Positions 33,391 to 46,434 of a stretch of DNA of 64,000 nucleotides are shown here, in pieces. The notes below the pieces were generated by a model. It had not been told where the DNA came from and made no database searches. It saw only the letters and a list, made by a program, of their open reading frames with translations. The stretch spans positions 79,733,971 through 79,797,970 of the forward strand of contig CM068387.1 of NCBI GenBank assembly GCA_034770075.1, read 5' to 3'. Source of the DNA: Aralia elata. Lineage: Eukaryota; Streptophyta; Magnoliopsida; Apiales; Araliaceae. How positions within the stretch are numbered: position 1 is the stretch's first letter; each line of letters opens with the position of its first letter. Position numbers and translations under genes: made by a program.

Positions 33391-36300
33391 TACTTGTTTT
33401 CTAAGAATCTACTTGTTAAAAGGCCTATTGTTTAGGGATGTGGCAAGTCACCAACTCACCATTATGCTTGCATGTTGACAAAAAAGCCACGGTATCATAA
33501 TAGACTAACCAAACAAAAAGCAACTGTAGTAACAATATATTGGGGAACTCAAATGCAAGAGGGAAGAGTTGAACTCAAGATGGACACCGTTAATGAGCCC
33601 AATAATGTATATCATGCTTCAAAAAAACACCAAGGTTTTTCTTACAAGTACCCTAACACAAATAAGAATTACCCAATTAACATTCCCAACACCTAGTAAA
33701 GGTGTTGTTTGACCCTATGATTTTTGAACTGATCTTTTCACAAAATTTTTGTTCCATCCAAGCTGATTCTTCTCTTTAGTTTCTATCCATTAGACAACTA
33801 ATTGTTATATAGTTTTGGGATACCCAGCTTTATCAACAATTTGCTCAGATTGTCACAACTGAGTTACAACACCTCAAACTAAAGAGGCCTTTTCATGGAT
33901 CTTTGTCACTAAGTTGCCTTTAAAAAAATTATCGATGCATGACGTGGATAAATTTCTGCAGGTGAATTTTCAGATGAATTCATCAATCTTATTCTTAAGT
34001 TCTCACTATTTATATTAGTGTTTCAGGTAGATTTCAGTAATTCATGTTTCTTACCCCCAACCTTTTTTTCTAAAGTTGTTCTTCTCTTATTTCAGTCCAT
34101 ATTAATGCAAAACATTCAAGCTACAGAAAAGGCAACAATAACGGGGTTGGTAACAGAGTTAGGCTGAACAACATTGGCGACGTCCCAGTGGCAAGGGGAC
34201 GCATTGTGACTACAAATTTGAAAATGTTCACCTTAGCGGAATTGAGGCGCGCAACCAGAAACTTCAGTCCGGATATGCTATTGGGTGAGGGATGCTATGG
34301 AAAGGTTTTTATTGGTTGGGTTAATGAGAAGACATTCGCCCCCTCAAGGGCAGGCCATGGCCATTGCCATTAAAAGATCCAATGGTCGTGAAGGACATAA
34401 AGTTGTGCAGGTATTTTGACTTCAAATTACTTGATTAAATTATTGAGGAGAGTTGAAATTGTACTTGATGATTGAAATTCTTTCCTTGAGAAGATATAAT
34501 TTTTGAATATATCCATTTTGTACTTTCTTACATGATTTTATAAGAAAATATGTTTAACATATTCATCTAAGCATTTTGGTATAATTTTTTTTTTATGTTT
34601 ATTTATTTATTTTATAATTTTGGCCCAAATCTCTGCCTTTGACGCCCCTAAATCAGAACTTTGATCAACGCTGTTCAAATAACAATTAAAGTGAAGCAGG
34701 GTCAGGAACGACGGATATTTATTATATATATATATATATGTATGATTGGTATATATCTTAAATGATACGAACAAATGGCTTCTTGGTATACTTCAATATA
34801 TTGGAGTTATACTGTATCTTGTTTTAAGTAAGTAATACTTAAGATGTTATTTGGTGGGATTGGTTTAGAATTTATTATCTTTAAAATTTATCTTCATAGA
34901 TTAGTTTAACATGAAAGTATTTAGAAATACGTATCTAGACAAACTTGAATTGCTGATGTTGCCACAAACTGTGTGTATGAGAGAGAGGTTTGTTGTGTAT
35001 GAAAAGAATTATACATGGTCTGCTGTCATATGACAAAATTTATCCATTTTAAGTTGTTGGGGGAGATAAATTATGAGAAGAGTATACAATGTGGAAATAA
35101 GAGAGAATATCCTCAGAGTAGTGGCTGTGACAAAGACATAAATTATACATCATGGAAATGTGTAATTTTATTCAAATCTTACTTAAGCAGTTGATCTAAT
35201 TGAGAATTCTTTTGAATTTGTGGGTTAAGACGGAGGTGGATCTTTATGGAAAATTTCACCATCCCAATCTTGTTAAGCTTTTGGGCTTCTGTTCGGACAA
35301 CCAGGAATTCATCCTTGTTTATGAATACATGCGAAATGGAACCTTGGAAAGATATGTCTACAAAGGTGAGGACTATTTTTATAACTCCACGTAGTTTTAA
35401 ATTAATTTGATGATGAAGAGCCCAATTCATTTTATAGAATTTCTTGAATTTCTCTAAGCTTATATTTAGCTTAAAAAGGTGAAAAGGAAAATTTAATTGA
35501 AATGAATGTGATATAAACATATAAGTTATGTATTTTGCAGATTACGCAGAACCACTTTCATTGGTTGTTTGGCTCAAAATATTGATAGGAGCAGCTCGAT
35601 TTCTTGCTTTCCTCCATACAGCAGAGCAGCAAATCATTTGCAGCAACTTTAAGCCCTGTAATATATTGCTGGATGGGGTACATTGAATGGTTTTTGTTAG
35701 TTTATTGTAATTAAATTTGAAGCCATGCTGGTCAGAGGCTAGTTTTTAGCTTTCTACAATTTGCTTTCATAATGTTTTGTAATTTATTTTTCAGGACTTC
35801 AATGCAAAAATTGCGGATTGTGGACTGGCAAGATTTGGACTCGCAGATGGCGATACGCTCATAACAGCACCACAGGTTCTGGATACGAGTGGCTATTTAT
35901 CTCCTGAATATGTGGAAGCTGGTTAGTTACCTTATTTTCCTATTTTCCTTGCCCTCTTCCCCTCCCCTTTTTTGTTGATAACAACCTACTCACATATGAT
36001 TTAAGTAGGTCAAATTTTTATACTGTTGTTTGGGGGAGTTGCGTTTTGTATAACCACTTTTTTCCAGTATGTTATGTCTGGACAGAAGGGAAGATTGCAA
36101 ATTAGACTGTTTCAGACCTACTGATCATTGTTGATTTCTTTCTATTATAAGCATATTATAAAATAAATTAAGACTTTGATAAAAAAAAAAAATTCTCCAA
36201 ATAATCGGGCACCTGTTGATTACTGAAATCTTCTAAAGCTGGTAGCTATAAATGTATACAGGCATGTTAGAAAGCTCATCTTTGTGGGATTATTTTATGT

Positions 36301-36652
36301 ATACTTAATCTTCTACTCATGTACATTTGATGTTAGAAACATAAAGGTATTATATAACTTTTAAATCTGATCAACCAGTTTTTGTACGATGTAATAAACC
36401 AAATCCTCTAGACATGCATTTGCTTGCTGTAGTAATTCATATATCATACTATATATAAACCATCCACAAAAAAAAACTTTTGATCTCTTATACAACTGTT
36501 TTTGTTGGGATTCTGTGAAATGAAACCCTGCAAATGCTTGGACTGAAATTTAAGAACTGATGTGCATTTGAGAACATATAAAGCTATCACTTAAATAGAT
36601 AATCTACTTGAAATTTCTAGTTGAAAATGACTTGATTATCACCTACAATATA

Positions 36653-36974
36653 CTCCCTCCATTCCTAATTATAAGATCAATAGTGACTTTCTAAAGTCAT
36701 TTGATCTTTTCAAATTTAAAATTGTCATGATTCATTTAAGTTTTGAAAACAATAAATCTTATTAACTAGTAGAAGTACCTAAAAAAATTGACATGATTCA
36801 TTTAAGTTTTTAAAACAATAAATATTGTAACTAGTAGAACTTTTTAGGTAGTTTATAATATTCATAATTGTATTGACATAAACTAAATGAATTTATGTCA
36901 ATTTTGAGTTTGAAAATGTTTAAAATTGACTTTTAAAAAGTTAATATTGATATTATAATTTGGGACGGAGGTTG
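36653..36974. mobile_element. Stowaway-type MITE (family II), shared by both units
   Basis: Ends CTCCCTCCATTCCTAATTAT and, inverted, CAACCTCCGTCCCAAATTAT, with TA at 36651-36652 and 36975-36976. Its orthologue in unit B (54070-55223) sits at the same place in the same intron, so this insertion predates the duplication. Confidence 0.82.
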
Positions 36975-37021
36975 TATTTCTTAGGCAGGTTGCATTGTTT
37001 TCAGTCACAAAGTAAAATCAT

Positions 37022-39051
37022 TGTAAATCTGTAGATAAGCACACCTAGAGGGGGGTGAATAGGTTTAACTGGTAATTAATGAACCACAGTGATAAATTTT
37101 AAAAATAACTTTCTGCAGAAAATTCAGACAGTGATACCCTGTCTGAATTGCTGTCTGAATTAGTATATGTTCTTCGTGATGATATGAACAGACAGTTATA
37201 CCCTGTCTGAATTGGTGTCTGAATTAGTGTATATTCAAGAGCAACAAAATACTTTTTCCAGAAAAATAAAAGTAATTCAGAACTGAATAAAACAAGAAAT
37301 CACACCAAATTTTTTTACGTGGTTCGACCCCTATACTCTAATCTAGTGGCCTACTCCACGTCCAATACCGATTGGTATTGGAGACTCTTTTTATTAAACT
37401 TTAATTCAATTCAATACAAGATAACTTCCCTGTTCTTTATAGCTTTCCTCTGTGATGGACACTCCTGTCCCTATGCACCACTGCAATCCTTCTCACCACT
37501 GAGACTCTTGCCCCACTGCAACCTTGAAAGCTATCCAAGAACACACCTTATCTACAAGATAGAACAAGCCACACACGGCTTACACTTGGAACAATGATTT
37601 TGATTACAACATAATACTTTTCCAGCAGTAAATATGAGAGCAATACAACTGGGTTGCTGGAAGGTAACTTAGAAAGCTAATATGATGAACTATATAAGAC
37701 TGATTTGAGCTCTGCTAAGTTGTCCTCAATAGCCGAGAGGTAGGATGATTTTATAGCACAACTTCCAACGGCTATATGGAAACTAATCCCATGAAATCCT
37801 CAATTAATATGGCAAAGATCAGCATAGACATGAGAGAGAAATTATTCTCCTAAATTTCAGAAATCAAATATGTAAGAATAATCTGCTAGAAACTTTTTCT
37901 TTGAGGCTCTTTTCTTTTTGTGTCTGTTCCCCTTTCTTCGCTACCCGTAAGCAAATGGCTGATAAACTTTTATAAAGAAGAATTATATCTAGTCGTTGGA
38001 GAAAGACTTGGATGTTGCTGAAGATAATCTGCCCGTTTTTGTGAAGCTTGGTCTGCTAAGGAATTTGTTGGGAAATGATGGTCAACTTTAGCACTCGTGA
38101 CTCTCAGCAGAATTCTTAAAACTTGTTTCCAGCAAAATTGAGTGAATCAAGTAATGGGAAGCATTAGGCTTGATTAATTTAAATATGGGAATCATCCTCA
38201 TGATAGTGATGCATAGTGCCAAAGAAATTAAATAAGTAGTGGGCAGCAATATGGAATAAACAATTCCTACCCATGATCAAATGTTAGGCAGCTTCAGCCG
38301 AATCCTTTGATGGACAGTCATAAACTTATTTGCATTAAAGCATTCATGCTAGGCAACAATAATAGAATAGTTAAAAAGTAATATCATGGGAATGGACAGC
38401 ATACTCAATGATTGAAATAATTCCTTCCCATGATCAAATGTTGGGATATTGGGAGAGGATGGGAGTAATGTCGGGAGAGGAGAGCTAATATATAAATATC
38501 CATATGAGACCATGTGTCAGCCATTTATTTATTTATTGAGAGAGAGAGTGTTTCAGGCATGTATGCTGAATATTCCTACCGTTGGAATAAAACTTGGGAC
38601 CATAAAGGAATTAAATGGGGAAGCATGCACATGAAGATAATGGGTAGCAATATACTTTAATATGCATAATGGAACCATGCCCATGAGATGATGTCCAAAG
38701 TAAGAGAGATGGGCAGCTTTATGATTATTGTAATAGAGGGCATGAGCAATATTTATTCTAAGCATGGTCATCAAAAGTGGGAGGGGATGACTATAATTAA
38801 TAAACAAAAAGCAACTCATGAAATGATATTGGCAAGCTATGGATTGAGCAAATAGCATGGACAACATACTTAAATTATGGAGAAACATGTTAGGCGCTTT
38901 TGGAATATTTTAATTAAATAATGGGCAACTATATAGTAGGTTTAATTAACTAGTGTGCAACACTAATCATTTTATGGAATCAACAAAATAAACGCTACAA
39001 AGTCAAGAAATCAATTTGTCATTATTAAAACCAAAATACCATAAACCAACA
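37022..39051 (-). repeat. 3' LTR of the copia element
   Basis: 2,030 bp, the same length as its partner at 44405-46434. By eye I found about 25-30 substitutions between them and no net length change. Read on the minus strand it begins TGTTGGTTTATGG and ends ATTTACA. Near its downstream edge (37126-37237) it holds an imperfect tandem duplication rich in CAGACAG/CTGTCTG. Confidence 0.95.
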
Positions 39052-39065
39052 TTCTCCCCCTTTTT
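39052..39065 (-). other. Polypurine tract of the copia element
   Basis: AAAAAGGGGGAGAA on the minus strand abuts the 3' LTR. It is the expected primer for plus-strand synthesis. Confidence 0.85.
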
Positions 39066-39363
39066 GATGATGACAACCTATAATATATAACTCCCCCTAA
39101 ATATATGGTTCCCCTAAAATCATGCACTAATCATTCAACACAAGTTGACTTATTTTGTTTCTCATGAATTATAGCATATGCATATTAATATAGATATTAA
39201 TTTAGATATTTTTCTCCCCCTTTGTCATCAACAAAAATAATTCATAAGAAATATTTAAAGATCAGATATATTATCTCGCCCCCTCTTTCATTGTCAAAAA
39301 GAATAATCAGCATCAAGGCCCAATACCATCAAACAATAAATCCAATATGTGTACATTGTTATG

Positions 39364-42300
39364 TTATGCACAGATAGTCATGCCCAATTCTCTCCTTAGA
39401 GTGCAAAAACGTTCTTCACTTAAAGGTTTTGTAAAAATGTCAGCCAATTGATGCTCGGTTGGAACAAATACTAGTTTAATTAATCCCTTAGCAACATTAT
39501 CTATCAAAAAGTGATGTCTAACCTCAATATGTTTAGTACGAGAATGAAGCACTGGATTTTTAGAAATGTCTATTGCACTAGTATTGTCACACATAATAGG
39601 CACATTTTCACAAATTATATTAAAATCATGTAAGATTTGTATCATCCACAAAATTTGTGAACAACAGCTACCTGCAGCCAGATATTCACCTTCCGTAGTG
39701 GACAAGGCAACTGATGTTTGTTTTTTGCTGTGCCAAGCCACAAGACTTTGACCTAAAAATTCACAAGCACCACTTGTGCTTTTTCTATCAACTTGGCATC
39801 CTGCATAATCAGCATCTGAGTATCCAATGAGTTCAAGGCTTGGAGAAACAGGATAAAATAAACCAAGATTAATCGTACCAGCCAAGTATTTAAAAATTCT
39901 TTTTACTACTTTAAGATGTGATTCTTTTGGTTGAGCTTGAAATCTAGCACATAAGCATACACCATACATAATATCTGGTCTAGATGCTGTTAAATAAAGT
40001 AAACTACCAATCATACCTCGATACATGGTTACCTCAACATCTTTACCTGTAGCATCAGTTGTTAACTTGACAGTTGTGCTCATTGGTGTTGCCTTTGGTT
40101 TGGTATTTTCAAAACCAAATCTCTTTAATAACTCCTTCACATACTTGGATTGATGAATGTGAATCCCTTCATTGGATTGTTTGATTTGAAGCCCCAAGAA
40201 GTAGTTTAACTCACCCATAAGGCTCATATCAAACTCATTATGCATACATCGGGAAAACCACTCACACAAAGAATTAGTAGTAGCTCCAAAAATTATATCA
40301 TCCACATAAATTTGAACAATTAATAAGTCCTTATTTTTGGTTTTAATAAAAAGAGTGGAGTCAATTTTACCGCGATTAAAACCATTGTCTAATAAGAACT
40401 TGCTTAATCTTTCATACCAAGCTCTTGGAGCTTGTTTTAATCCATACAAAGCCTTTTTCAATTTAAACACAGTGTGGATATTTTTCATGTTCAAATCCGG
40501 GTGGTTGCTTAACATACACTTCTTCATTTAAATAACCATTTAGAAAAGCACTTTTTACATCCATTTGAAATAATTTAAATTTTCTATAGCATGCATAGGC
40601 TAATAAAATTCTTATTGCTTCCAACCTTGCAACAGGGGAAAAAGTTTCTTCATAATCTATACCTTCCTGTTGATTATACCCTTGAGCTACCAATCTAGCT
40701 TTGTTTCTTGTGATTATGCCATTTTCATCAAGTTTATTTTTAAAAATCCATTTTGTACCAATAATAGATGCATTTTTAGGAGGTTTAACAAGTTCCCATA
40801 CCTGACACCTTTCGAATTGGTTTAATTCTGCTTGCATGACAATAGACCAATTCTCATCTTCAATTGCTTCCTTAGCATTCTTAGGTTCTATTTGTGAAAG
40901 AAATGCTGAGAATGCACAGTAATTCTTTGCTTTCCTTCTTGTGTTCATCCATGTGTTGGGATCACCTATGATCAAATCTGGAGGATGATTTCTCACAATT
41001 CTAGATGATCTAGGAAGTCTGACCGAGGTCATTTGCTCTTCAGGTTCGGGCTCCAGTATATTAGGTTCTGCATATGACTGATCATCTGATTTTTCTTCTA
41101 ATTCAGACGACTGTGACTGTCTGGATTTAGGTGTCTGCATTTCTGTATTTACGGACGGTTCAGACTGTCTGATTTCATCTGTTTTTCCTTCTGATTCGGA
41201 TGGCTTAGGCTGTTCGGATTTAGCAGTTTGGGTTCCACGACTCAGATTGTTATTTCCTGCAGAATCCTCATCTTTTGACAGATCATGGTTAAATTCATCA
41301 AATATTACATGCACAGACTCTTCAACCTTTGACTTGTCAAGATTATAAACCCTATATGCCTTACTATGTACTGAGTAACCAAGAAAAATAGCTTCGGTTG
41401 ACTTTGCATAAAATTTTCTAAGATTACCATTAGTATTTAAAACAAAACATTTAGCACCAAACACTTTAAAATAATTAATATTAGGAATCCTTTTGTTTAG
41501 TCACTCATATGGTGTTTTCAATAAAATGGGTCTAATAAATACTCTATTTAAAATATAACATGCAGTACTTACAGCCTCTGCCCAAAATCTTTTAGGCAGT
41601 TTACTTTCTTGAAGTAAAGTTCTTGCAGTTTCTTGGAGAGTACGATTTTTGCGTTCCACCACACCATTTTGTTGAGGTGTTCTTGGTGCAGAAAACTCAT
41701 GTGTAACATCTTTCTCACTGCAATATGGTATAAAGTCTTTTCCAAATTCTCCACCATGGTCACTCCTTATACCAATTAGGTTTAGGTTGTGTTTTGTTTC
41801 AACATTCTTTATAAGCTTTTCAAATTCTGCAAACGCTTGATCTTTAGTTTTCAAAAATAAAACTCATGTAAACCTTGAAAAATCATCAACAATAACAAAA
41901 GCATAATGATTATTTCCTAAACTAGCATATCTCTCGGGTCCAAATAAATCAAGATGCAATAATTGAAGAGGTAAAGAAGTTGATACCTGATTTTTACTTA
42001 TAAAAGAATTTCTTGCTTGTTTACCTAATTAGCATGCATCGCATATACCTGTCTTTTCATATTTCAGCTTTGGTAGGCCTTTAACAAGGTTCTTTGCAAC
42101 TAACTTGCTAATCAGCTCCATATGTACATGCCCTAATCTTCTATGCCATAATATAGTTTGATCTTGAACTGCAGCTAAACAGATATCTTGATTTTGATTT
42201 TCAAAATTGATTGTATAAATATTTCCTTCCCTGTTGGCTATTAGAGGCACATCATGTGAGGCATGAATGATTGCACATTTTTCTTTATCAAAGATTACTT

Positions 42301-44344
42301 TATGACCACTATCCATAAGTTGACTCACACTAATTAGATTGTATTTTAAGCCCTTAACATAACGAACATTATCAATAAAGACTTTTCCATTACCAACTTT
42401 ACCTTTACCAATGATTTGGCATGTGGTATCATCTCCAAAAGTTACTGAACCTCCTTTCTTTGTATCAAGAGAAGTGAATTTTGTTCTATCACCTGTCATG
42501 TGTCTAGAACACCCACTGTCCAGTACCCATTTATGTGATGGTACTTTAGCTTTTAAGCATACCTGCAAAAATAACATAGTAGCTCATCGTTTTGGTACCC
42601 AAATCTGTTTGGGTCCGAATTTGTTAGTATCAATCAATTCTCCTTTCTTTACCCAAACTTGTTTTATTTTTGTTTTGTTGCAATTAGTGTCAAAGTGTCC
42701 TTTTGAACCACATTTTTTGCAAGTGACAAAAGGTTAGCAATATAAAGGCCTGTTTCTTTGTTTATTGTTTATTATTCTAATTTTATTAGAAGTGCTTGTT
42801 ATATTCTTGACAGGATTGTATCCAATTCCTTGTTTATCAAGACTTGACCTTTGAGCTCCTAGCATTATTTTTAAATTTTCTTCACCTTGAACAAATTTTG
42901 CAAGATTTCTTTTTAGCGACTTTATTTCTTCCTCATTGTCATTATTCATGTTTACTGTTTTCCCATCATTAAAAGCATCAATACACGCATCCCTCATTTT
43001 TAAACTTTCTTTTAAATTATCATTTTCCTTTATAAGACTATTGTTTTCTTCATTTAACTTGTTTGCACGATTGTATAATATTTTATTATAATTATCTAAA
43101 TATCCAATTTTAGCATTTAACTGAGATACTTCATATGATGTGCAATCTTTAACTATCTCTTGTTTCTCCTCAATTAAAGTTTCTACTTCTTTCATTAAAT
43201 CATTTATCCAACTTTTCAAATGAGCATTTTTCTCTTTTATGCGAAGATTTTCATTTTTTAAAGCAAGATAGTCTGAAACAGTAATTTCACTAAGTTCGGA
43301 CCTTACCTCGGATGTTTCTTCGTAGCTCAATCCAGTGAAGCAAAGTTGAGCGGTTTCATCTTCTTGATCTTCATGATTGGATTCATCATCGCTCCATGTC
43401 ATTAGTACTTTTCCTTTTGGATTGTTTGCTCTGTTCTTTCTTTTTAATTGAAAACAATTTCTCTTAAAGTGACCCGGCCTTCCACATTCAAAACAATTTT
43501 CTTCTTGTGGCCTTTGCTTGAAGTCTTTCCTGTTGTTGAAGGATTTTGCTGGAAATTTTGATTGATTCTTCTTTCGGATCAGCTCCATCAATTTTCTAGT
43601 CATTAAAGCTATTTTTTCATCCGAATCTTCGTCATCACTTTCCATGCAACTTTCAGCTTGCAACGCCAATGTCTTCTTCTTGGGTGCCTCATCTTCTTCA
43701 TCATATAATTTCAGTTGGTTTTCAAATTCTTCAAGTTCTCCAAATAATGTGAGGGTTTCCATTGTACTGATTGCGATTGAGTCTTGAAGTGTAGTAACTT
43801 TTGGAGCGAATCGCTTAGGCATGACTCTAAGAATCTTTCGGTTGATTTCCTTTTGATCAATCTTTCGTCCGAGCATACTTAGAGAATTCATTATTGTGAG
43901 GAACCTTGCCTGGGCATCTTTGATTGATTCATTTTTCTCCAATTTGAACAGTTCATATTCATGCATTAACATGCTCAGCTTGACCTCCTTTACTTTAGCA
44001 GTACCTTCGTGACTCAAGATGACTGTGTCCCATATTTCCTTGGCAGTTGAGCAAGCGGAAACCTTATCAATTTCTGACTGAACCATGCCACTCAACAGCG
44101 TATTCATGGCCTTGGAATCATAAGATACCATATATGATTCATTTGCATCCATTTCAATAAGGGTCTTAGGTCGGCCATCATCGTGTCTTGGAATGACAGG
44201 CCCATTTTCAACGACCCACCATTCCCATGGGTCTCATTTCAGATAGATCATCATTCTGAACTTCCAGTAGTTGAAATTCTCACTTCCGAGCAGTAAAGGT
44301 GGTTTGCTTGTGGAATGACCTTCTTGAAAGCTTAGGTGTGCCAT
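39364..44344 (-). pseudogene. gag-pol of the copia element, interrupted by six stops and one frameshift
   Basis: One reading frame runs from the probable gag ATG at 44344 to about 40463, with in-frame stops at 44234-44236, 42734-42736, 42584-42586, 42029-42031, 41864-41866 and 41501-41503. A one-base shift near 40480-40500 then moves the reverse transcriptase into another frame, which stays open to 39364. Recognisable parts: a gag core with a CFECGRPGHFKRNC zinc knuckle and a second knuckle CKKCGSKGHFDTNC, a protease motif around LDSGCSRHM, an integrase zinc region around HRRLGHVH and catalytic core DHGGEFG, an RT motif YVDDIIFG, and an RNase H motif DADYAGCQVDRKSTSG. At least two stops replace a conserved tryptophan codon (TGG to TGA). 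The element cannot make its own polyprotein. Confidence 0.9.
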
Positions 44345-44390
44345 AGGATCTTTCCCTACGACCTGCAAAGATCAATATTAGTAGAGCCTT

Positions 44391-44402
44391 GCTCTGATAC
44401 CA
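44391..44402 (-). other. Primer-binding site (initiator tRNA-Met)
   Basis: TGGTATCAGAGC on the minus strand, two bases inside the 5' LTR. This is the standard plant copia priming sequence. Confidence 0.92.
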
Positions 44403-44404
44403 AA

Positions 44405-46434
44405 TGTAAATCTGTAGATAAGCACACCTAGAGGGGGGTGAATAGGTTTAACTGGTAATTAATGAACCACAGTGATAAATTTTAAAAATAACTTTCTACA
44501 GAAAATTCAGACAGTGATACCCTGTCTGAATTGCTATCTGAATTAGTATATGTTCTTCGTGATGATATGAACAGACAGTTATACCCTGTCTGAATTGGTG
44601 TCTGAATTAGTGTATATTCAAGAGCAACAAAATACTTTTTCCAGAAAAATAAAACTAATTCAGAACTGAATAAAACAAGAAATCACACCAAGATTTTTTA
44701 CGTGGTTCGGCCCCTATACTCTAATCTAGTGGCCTACTCCACGTCCAATACCGATTGGTATTGGAGACTCTTTTTATTAAACTTTAATTCAATTCAATAC
44801 AAGATAACTTCCCTGTTCTTTATAGCTTTCCTCTGTGATGGACACTCCTGTCCCTATGGACCACTGCAATCCTTCTCACCACTGAGACTCTTGCCCCACT
44901 GCAATCTTGAAAGCTATCCAAGAACACACCCTATCTACAAGATAGAACAAGCCACACACGGCTTACACTTGGAACAATGATTTTGATTACAACATAATAC
45001 TTTTCCAGCAGTAAATATGAGAGCAATACAACTGGGTTGCTGGAAGGTAACTTAGAAAGCTAATATGATGAACTATATAAGACTGATTTGAGCTCTGCTA
45101 AGTTGTCCTCAATAGCCGAGAGGTAGGATGATTTTATAGCACAACTTCCAACGGCTATATAGAAACTAATCCCATGAAATCCTCAATTAATATGGCAAAG
45201 ATCAGCAGAGACATGAGAGAGAAATTATTCTCCTAAATTTCAGAAATCAAATATGTAAGAATAATCTGTTAGAAACTTTTTCTTTGAGGCTCTTGTCTTT
45301 TTGTGTCTGTTCCCATTTCTTCGCTACCCGTAAGCAAATGGCTGATAAACTTTTATAAAGAAGAATTATATCTAGTCGTTGGAGAAAGACTTGGATGTTG
45401 CTGAAGATAATCTGCCCGTTTTTGTGAAGCTTGGTCTGCTAAGGAATTTGTTGGGAAATGATGGTCAACTTTAGCACTCGTGACTCTCAGCAGAATTCTT
45501 AAAACTTGTTTCCAGCAAAATTGAGTGAATCAAGTAATGGGAAGCATTAGGCTTGATTAATTTAAATATGGGAATCATCCTCATGATAGTGATGCATGGT
45601 GCCAAAGAAATTAAATAAGTAGTGGGCAGCAATATGGAATAAACAATTCCTACCCATGATCAAATGTTAGGCAGCTTCAGCCAAATCCTTTGATGGGCAG
45701 TCATAAACTTATTTGCATTAAAGCATTCATGCTAGGCAACAATAATAGAATAGTTAAAAAGTAATATCATGGGAATGGACAGCATACTCAATGATTGAAA
45801 TAATTCCTTCCCATGATCAAATGTTGGGATATTGGGAGAGGATGGGAGTAATGTCGGGAGAGGAGAGCTAATATATAAATATCCATATGAGACCATGTGT
45901 CAGCCATTTATTTATTTATTGAGAGAAAGAGTGTTTCAGGCATGTATGCTGAATATTCCTACTGTTGGAATAAAACTTGGGACCATAAAAGAATTAAATG
46001 GGGAAGCATGCACATGAAGATAATGGGTAGCAATATACTTTAATATGCATAATGGAACCATGCCCATGAGATGATGTCCAAAGTAAGAGAGATGAGCAGT
46101 TTTATGATTATTGTAATGGAGGGCATGAGCAATATTTATTCTAAGCATGGTCATCAAAAGTGGGAGGGGATGACTATAATTAATAAACAAAAAGCAACTC
46201 ATGAAATGATATTGACAAGCTACGGATTGAGCAAATAGCATGAACAACATACTTAAATTATGGAGAAACATGTTAGGCGCTTTTGGAATATTTTAATTAA
46301 ATAATGGGCAGCTATATAGTAGGTTTAATTAACTAGTGTGCAACACTAATCATTTTATGGAATCAACAAAATAAACGCTACAAAGTCAAGAAATCAATTT
46401 GTCATCATTAAAACCAAAATACCATAAACCAACA
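44405..46434 (-). repeat. 5' LTR of the copia element
   Basis: 2,030 bp, TG...CA bounded and nearly identical to 37022-39051. It would carry the element promoter, read on the minus strand; no TATA element was assigned with confidence. Confidence 0.95.

Larger units (their letters stand above)
37022..46434 (-). mobile_element. Full-length Ty1/copia LTR retrotransposon (defective)
   Basis: 9,413 bp, coded on the minus strand. The target duplication is ATCAT at 37017-37021 and 46435-46439, a perfect 5 bp. Each LTR is 2,030 bp and bounded by TG...CA. A primer-binding site complementary to initiator tRNA-Met and a purine tract are in place. The domain order is gag, protease, integrase, reverse transcriptase, RNase H, which makes it copia, not gypsy. 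The CACACCTAGAGGGGGG terminus and 2 kb LTRs recall the SIRE/Maximus lineage, which is tentative. There is no env-like frame between RNase H and the 3' LTR. It sits in the last intron of the RLCK pseudogene, opposite in direction. Confidence 0.97.

Noticed and set aside
37319..37597. Open frame of 92 codons in each copia LTR
   Set aside because: It begins at a non-ATG codon, lies antisense to the element and shows no domain. It repeats only because the LTR repeats.
38449..38634. 61-codon frame duplicated at 45832-46017
   Set aside because: Both copies are inside the LTRs; the repetition comes from the retrotransposon and not from a gene family.
42411..42737. 108-codon plus-strand frame over the copia gag-pol
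   Set aside because: It is the shadow of the minus-strand gag-protease region, which has clear zinc-knuckle and protease motifs.
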